DNA of 8,518 nt, taken from positions 1 through 8,518 of the forward strand of contig JARIAA010000043.1 of the NCBI GenBank assembly GCA_029264635.1, read 5' to 3'. The notes beneath the pieces are model-generated. The model had not been told where the DNA came from. It saw only the letters and a list, made by a program, of their open reading frames with translations, and made no database searches. The translations under genes and the position numbers were made by a program. How positions within the stretch are numbered: position 1 is the stretch's first letter; each line of letters opens with the position of its first letter. This DNA is from Psychrobacter sp. (GTDB taxonomy: Bacteria; Pseudomonadota; Gammaproteobacteria; Pseudomonadales; Moraxellaceae). Shown here in pieces: positions 5,622 to 8,518 of this stretch.

Positions 5622-6852
5622 TAATTAAAGTGGCATTGGTACCACCGAAGCCGAAGCTATTGCTCATAAGGGTGTTCAGCTGAGTTTCACGTAGCTCAGT
5701 GACAATATCAAACGGTGCTGCTGCCTCATCAAGATGCTCAATATTAATGCTTGGAGCGATAAAGCCTTCTTGGAGCATAATGAGGCAGTAGATCAGCTCT
5801 TGCGCACCAACGGCCCCTAAACTATGACCGGTCATTGATTTGGTTGAGCTAATAGGAGGCACAGAGTTTTTAGTAGCAGAATCAGTGTCTGAGGCAAACA
5901 CTTTAGCGATGGCTTTAAGCTCTGTGATATCGCCAAGCGGTGTACTGGTACCGTGGCTATTCACATAATCAACCTGTTGTAGTCCTGCTTGCTGCAATGC
6001 TTGTTGCATACACCGCACCGCACCTTCGCCACTTGGTGCCACCATCTCGGCACCATCAGAGCTTGCGCCATAGCCGACGATTTCCGCCAAAATAGTAGCA
6101 CCTCGTGCCTCTGCATGCTCAAGACTTTCAACCACCACCATTGCCCCGCCACCTGCAATCACAAAACCATCACGATCTTTATCATAAGCCCGCGATGACT
6201 GTTTCGGCGTATCATTATATTGAGTACTCATAGCCCCCATCGCATCAAACATACAGGACTGTGTCCAGTCTTCAGCTTCACTACCACCCGCAAGTATGAC
6301 ATCTGCTTTACCCAGCTGAATTAACTCGGCTGCATGTCCGATACAATGGGTTGAAGTTGCACAAGCAGAGGAGATGGAGTAGGAGACACCTTGAATTTTA
6401 AGACCAGTTGCTAGCGCCGCCGATACTGAACTGCTCATCGTTTTAGGGACTGCCATTGCACCGACACCGCGCAGCCCCTTTTCGCGCATAGCATCAACGG
6501 CAGTCACTACATCCTCTGTCGATGCGCCGCCTGAACCTGCGACTACCCCAACACGCGGGTTATGGTTAATGGTCTCAAGCGTCAATCCAGATTGCTCGAT
6601 GGCCGCCAATGCGCTGACATAAGCATAAAGGCTGGCATCACTAAAAAATCGTTTTAACTTACGATCGATACCACTTGTATCTAGCGCTGTCTTGTCGATG
6701 CTACCACTAACTTGTGATTTAAATCCGTGCTCAGCGTAGCTTTCATTAAAAGTAATACCAGATTGCCCTTGTTTAAGTGCAGAGGCAACCGTAGCTAAAT
6801 CATGTCCGATACAAGAGACAATCCCTGCCCCAGTGATAACAACTCGGCGCAT
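5602..6852 (-). CDS. fabB: Beta-ketoacyl-ACP synthase I (FabB)
   Basis: FabB condenses malonyl-ACP with acyl-ACP in type II fatty acid synthesis; KAS I is the form required to elongate the cis-unsaturated intermediates, which matters for membrane fluidity in the cold. The protein has 416 residues against 406 in E. coli. The thiolase-fold triad is complete: Cys164 (SISSACATSTHCIG), His300 (NSHGTSTPLGD) and His343 (TGHSLGAVG), with Lys338 in STKSMTGH. RDGFVIAGGGAMVVVE (227-242), SDGAEMVAPSGEGAVRCM (265-282) and SNSFGFGGTNATL (397-409) closely follow FabB rather than FabF. An insertion of about eight residues (near 321-332) precedes the second His. AGGA (6860-6863 on this strand) lies seven bases before the ATG. 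fabA, its partner in Pseudomonas operons, is not adjacent; pabB follows downstream. Confidence 0.95.
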   Translation of the reverse strand: MRRVVITGAGIVSCIGHDLATVASALKQGQSGITFNESYAEHGFKSQVSGSIDKTALDTSGIDRKLKRFFSDASLYAYVSALAAIEQSGLTLETINHNPRVGVVAGSGGASTEDVVTAVDAMREKGLRGVGAMAVPKTMSSSVSAALATGLKIQGVSYSISSACATSTHCIGHAAELIQLGKADVILAGGSEAEDWTQSCMFDAMGAMSTQYNDTPKQSSRAYDKDRDGFVIAGGGAMVVVESLEHAEARGATILAEIVGYGASSDGAEMVAPSGEGAVRCMQQALQQAGLQQVDYVNSHGTSTPLGDITELKAIAKVFASDTDSATKNSVPPISSTKSMTGHSLGAVGAQELIYCLIMLQEGFIAPSINIEHLDEAAAPFDIVTELRETQLNTLMSNSFGFGGTNATLIIKRFEA

Positions 6853-6893
6853 ATTCTATTCCTTATGATAATATTGGTTCGCTATATTTTTCT

Positions 6894-6916
6894 ACAATAA
6901 CTTATTGTTAAACAAT
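6894..6916. promoter_or_regulatory. Overlapping palindromes in the fabB leader
   Basis: ACAATAA-C-TTATTGT (6894-6908) is a perfect inverted repeat with a one-base centre. ATTGTT-A-AACAAT (6904-6916) is a second perfect one overlapping it, so the half-site ACAAT/ATTGT occurs three times in alternating orientation. It lies 42-64 bases upstream of the fabB ATG, within the predicted leader. It could be an operator or an mRNA hairpin near the ribosome binding site; AT-rich chance is also possible. Confidence 0.35.
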
Positions 6917-6962
6917 TTTGAGACTACCGTCTAAAGGATACATAGAGCTCACCCTATAACTA

Positions 6963-6976
6963 CAACTGTACAATTG
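6963..6976. promoter_or_regulatory. 14-base near-palindrome, possible fabB operator
   Basis: CAACTGTACAATTG matches its own reverse complement in six of seven base pairs, centred on TGTACA. It lies about 20-35 bases downstream of the predicted fabB transcription start, a position suited to a repressor. FabR of E. coli, a TetR-family repressor of fabA and fabB, binds a palindrome with a similar GTACA core, but the match is only partial and the assignment is a guess. Confidence 0.3.
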
Positions 6977-7002
6977 GTTTTATGGGGATCTTTTAAATCA
7001 TA

Positions 7003-7031
7003 ATTATAACAGTGATGGACATGGTAGTCAG
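7003..7031 (-). promoter_or_regulatory. fabB promoter with extended -10
   Basis: On the - strand, TGTTATAAT gives a perfect -10 box (TATAAT, 7003-7008) with the TG extension (7010-7011). CTGACT (7026-7031, four of six to consensus) lies exactly 17 bases upstream. Transcription would begin near 6996, leaving a leader of about 145 bases before the fabB ATG. This is the best promoter match I found in the window. Confidence 0.55.
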
Positions 7032-7309
7032 GCTAAAAACTGCAAAATACTTGACAGATAATAGATAATAAGATGGAAAAATCCTACTTTGAGATACAAA
7101 TTTTGCAATATTGATAACATTGTTCACACTGACATAGAACTTCTAATGTCGCTAAAATGACGGCTCAAGCATCTATATAAACGCTTATCGTTTTTAGTTT
7201 TATTAGTATGCTTTAGTAGATTCTCCAATCTGTTACAGATAGCAGCACCTTATATGGGTCTGTCAAATCTAAATCTACATTTTTTAATTATCATCTTAAG
7301 GATATAACG

Positions 7310-8485
7310 ATGGCAAAGCGCAGCACTCTTTCTCAAGGTATTAGTACTCTCAGTCATTTTACGCGTAATAATCTTGAGCGCATAGGCTCTTTAGTTGATA
7401 GCGCTAATGCTAAAACAGGAAAGCCACGTCAATATAAAGCGGTAAATCTAGGTGATGAAGATTATCAACAGGATTTATTTCGTGAGCAGACTTTAAAAAC
7501 TACGCAGCAACTGCTGGGTACACGCTTTGCTACCTATGGCAAATATGCTAAAAAGGTTGTACCTAATAGTGTGTTTCAGTCAGTCGTAGATGGTGCATTT
7601 GTACAAGTGGCAAAATTGGCAGCAAACTGGAGTCAAATAGATCTACCAAACGAGCATCGTTTTGCTAATATTGCTTCATTAGATGATGAGCAGCGTTACG
7701 CGCTAGCAACTGATATTGCCAATCAAAATAGAGCCTTAGCGACTTTAGGCGGTTTGACAGGTTTAGCAGGATTGCCAGGTCTCTTGGCTGATACATTATG
7801 GTTATTGTTGGTATCACTACGTTCTGTTTATCAATTGGCTGCTGTATATGACAAGCCACTAACAGGTAAGCAAGGCGTTAAAATGGCTTATGAGCTACTT
7901 GCTAGTGCAGACTTAAGTAAAATGCAAGAAAAGCAAGCACTGCTAGCAGGTCTTGGGGTAGGTAAGGGTCTGCTCGATAATGCGCAGAGCCGCGGTTTAC
8001 ATAGTGAGCTTAAAAATCTCGGTCTTAAGAATCAAAACGTCAATTTCTTTGCTGAGCAAATAGATAATATTGCAGGGCAAGTGGGTATCGATTTAGACCA
8101 AATTAATCTGTCATGGATACGTCGTTTCTTGCCAGTTACTGCGGTTGCTGTTGGCATGCACTATAATAGTCGTCTGATTGATGAAGTATTGGGCGTGGCT
8201 CAAGCAACTTTTGCGCCAGAGCCAAAACTTGCTAACCACTTTATTACTGATGATGGCAGTAACGAAGAGCAGGTCAAAAAAAGTGCGGACAACAACGATG
8301 AGCAAGAGAACAATGCAGCTGACAATCCAAAAAAGGACGTAGAAGAAGCCGACGCATCTAAAGATCATGAAAGCAAAGCTAACGAGACAGAGAACAAAAC
8401 ACAGGAAGAGTCTGTGTCAAAAACCACTCATGAAGAATCCGTGGATGAAAACTACAAAAAAGCTCAGGCAAGCACTAAAGATTAA
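7310..8485 (+). CDS. EcsC-family protein with charged C-terminal tail, function unknown
   Basis: The protein has 391 residues and no clear signal peptide. Residues about 60-300 resemble the EcsC protein family, named after a gene in the Bacillus ecs ABC-transporter locus and without a settled biochemical role. The match rests on the glycine-rich hydrophobic block LATLGGLTGLAGLPGLLAD (143-161) running into LWLLLVSLRSVYQLAAVYD, the GLGVGKGLLD block (214-223), and the closing FLPVTAVAVGMHYNSRLIDEV (273-293). The first and last of these could associate with membranes, though neither is a textbook transmembrane helix. From about 313 to the end it is a low-complexity tail rich in Glu, Lys, Asp and Asn, surely disordered. 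AAGGA (7298-7302), seven bases before the ATG, supports the start. It is transcribed away from fabB and shows no operon partner inside the window. Confidence 0.75.
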   Translation: MAKRSTLSQGISTLSHFTRNNLERIGSLVDSANAKTGKPRQYKAVNLGDEDYQQDLFREQTLKTTQQLLGTRFATYGKYAKKVVPNSVFQSVVDGAFVQVAKLAANWSQIDLPNEHRFANIASLDDEQRYALATDIANQNRALATLGGLTGLAGLPGLLADTLWLLLVSLRSVYQLAAVYDKPLTGKQGVKMAYELLASADLSKMQEKQALLAGLGVGKGLLDNAQSRGLHSELKNLGLKNQNVNFFAEQIDNIAGQVGIDLDQINLSWIRRFLPVTAVAVGMHYNSRLIDEVLGVAQATFAPEPKLANHFITDDGSNEEQVKKSADNNDEQENNAADNPKKDVEEADASKDHESKANETENKTQEESVSKTTHEESVDENYKKAQASTKD

Positions 8486-8518
8486 AACCTTATGGATTTA
8501 TCAAGAGTGCAGGTTATC

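Larger units (their letters stand above)
6853..7309. other. Divergent intergenic region between fabB and the EcsC-family gene
   Basis: This AT-rich 457-base stretch holds the fabB promoter and leader palindromes in its left half. It also contains a tandem GATAATA duplication (7057-7070), a weak AAACG/CGTTT hairpin (7179-7193) followed by T-rich sequence, and the AAGGA (7298-7302) serving the rightward gene. I could not fix a good promoter for that gene: TTGTTC (7120-7125) with TCTAAT (7142-7147) at 16 bases is the best of several weak pairs. No coding frame with a start, ribosome site and reasonable length is visible on either strand. Confidence 0.6.

Noticed and set aside
5989..6198. Open frame on the + strand inside fabB
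   Set aside because: It lies fully antisense to a well-conserved gene, has no ribosome binding site and resembles no protein I know; the same holds for the other frames inside hisG, hisD, hisC and the EcsC-family gene.
7015..7068. Short frame of 17 codons beginning ATG at 7015
   Set aside because: It has no ribosome binding site, lies over the fabB -35 region and its product has no recognisable features.
7051..7079. Perfect TTGACA (7051-7056) as a promoter for the rightward gene
   Set aside because: At 16 to 18 bases downstream there is nothing like a -10 box (TGGAAA at 17), and the nearby GATAAT is only seven bases away.
7179..7193. AAACG/CGTTT hairpin as a terminator
   Set aside because: It has only five pairs, two of them GC, and no gene ends upstream on the + strand.
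8492..8518. Open frame starting ATG at 8492 and running off the window
   Set aside because: Only nine codons are visible and there is no ribosome binding site before it, so it cannot be supported as a gene.

Overview
The window looks like a chromosomal housekeeping region of a gammaproteobacterium of the Moraxellaceae, most likely Psychrobacter. This rests on the protein sequences as I recognise them, the moderately low GC content, the short-form HisG, and the murA-hisG-hisD-hisC order, which is common in Acinetobacter, Psychrobacter and Pseudomonas relatives. I could not run a database search. I see no insertion sequence, CRISPR array, rRNA, tRNA or phage gene.

Left part (1-3897, + strand): the 3' end of murA (peptidoglycan precursor synthesis), then three histidine genes. 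These are hisG (first step), hisD (last two oxidations) and hisC (transamination of imidazole acetol phosphate). A strong intrinsic terminator follows hisG, so hisD-hisC probably form a separate unit with their own promoter. Two oddities fall in this cluster. hisC is broken by an apparent one-base loss in a run of five T near its 3' end, and the lost C-terminus is readable in the next frame up to 3897. HisG has Cys where its family signature expects Gly in the PRPP-binding loop.

Middle part (3943-6852, - strand): fabB (beta-ketoacyl-ACP synthase I, fatty acid elongation) is followed 39 bases later by pabB (aminodeoxychorismate synthase component I, folate pathway). The two converge on hisC. 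The fabB promoter is visible as an extended -10 element about 150 bases upstream of the gene, with palindromic sequences in its leader that could be operators. A second, weaker promoter inside the fabB 3' end could serve pabB.

Right part (6853-8518): a 457-base divergent intergenic region, then an EcsC-family protein on the + strand with a long charged, low-complexity C-terminal tail. Its function is unknown. The last 33 bases hold no supported gene.

I did not find a convincing new multi-gene system. The observations most worth checking are the hisC frameshift, the HisG loop substitution, the fabB leader palindromes and the EcsC-like protein with its tail.
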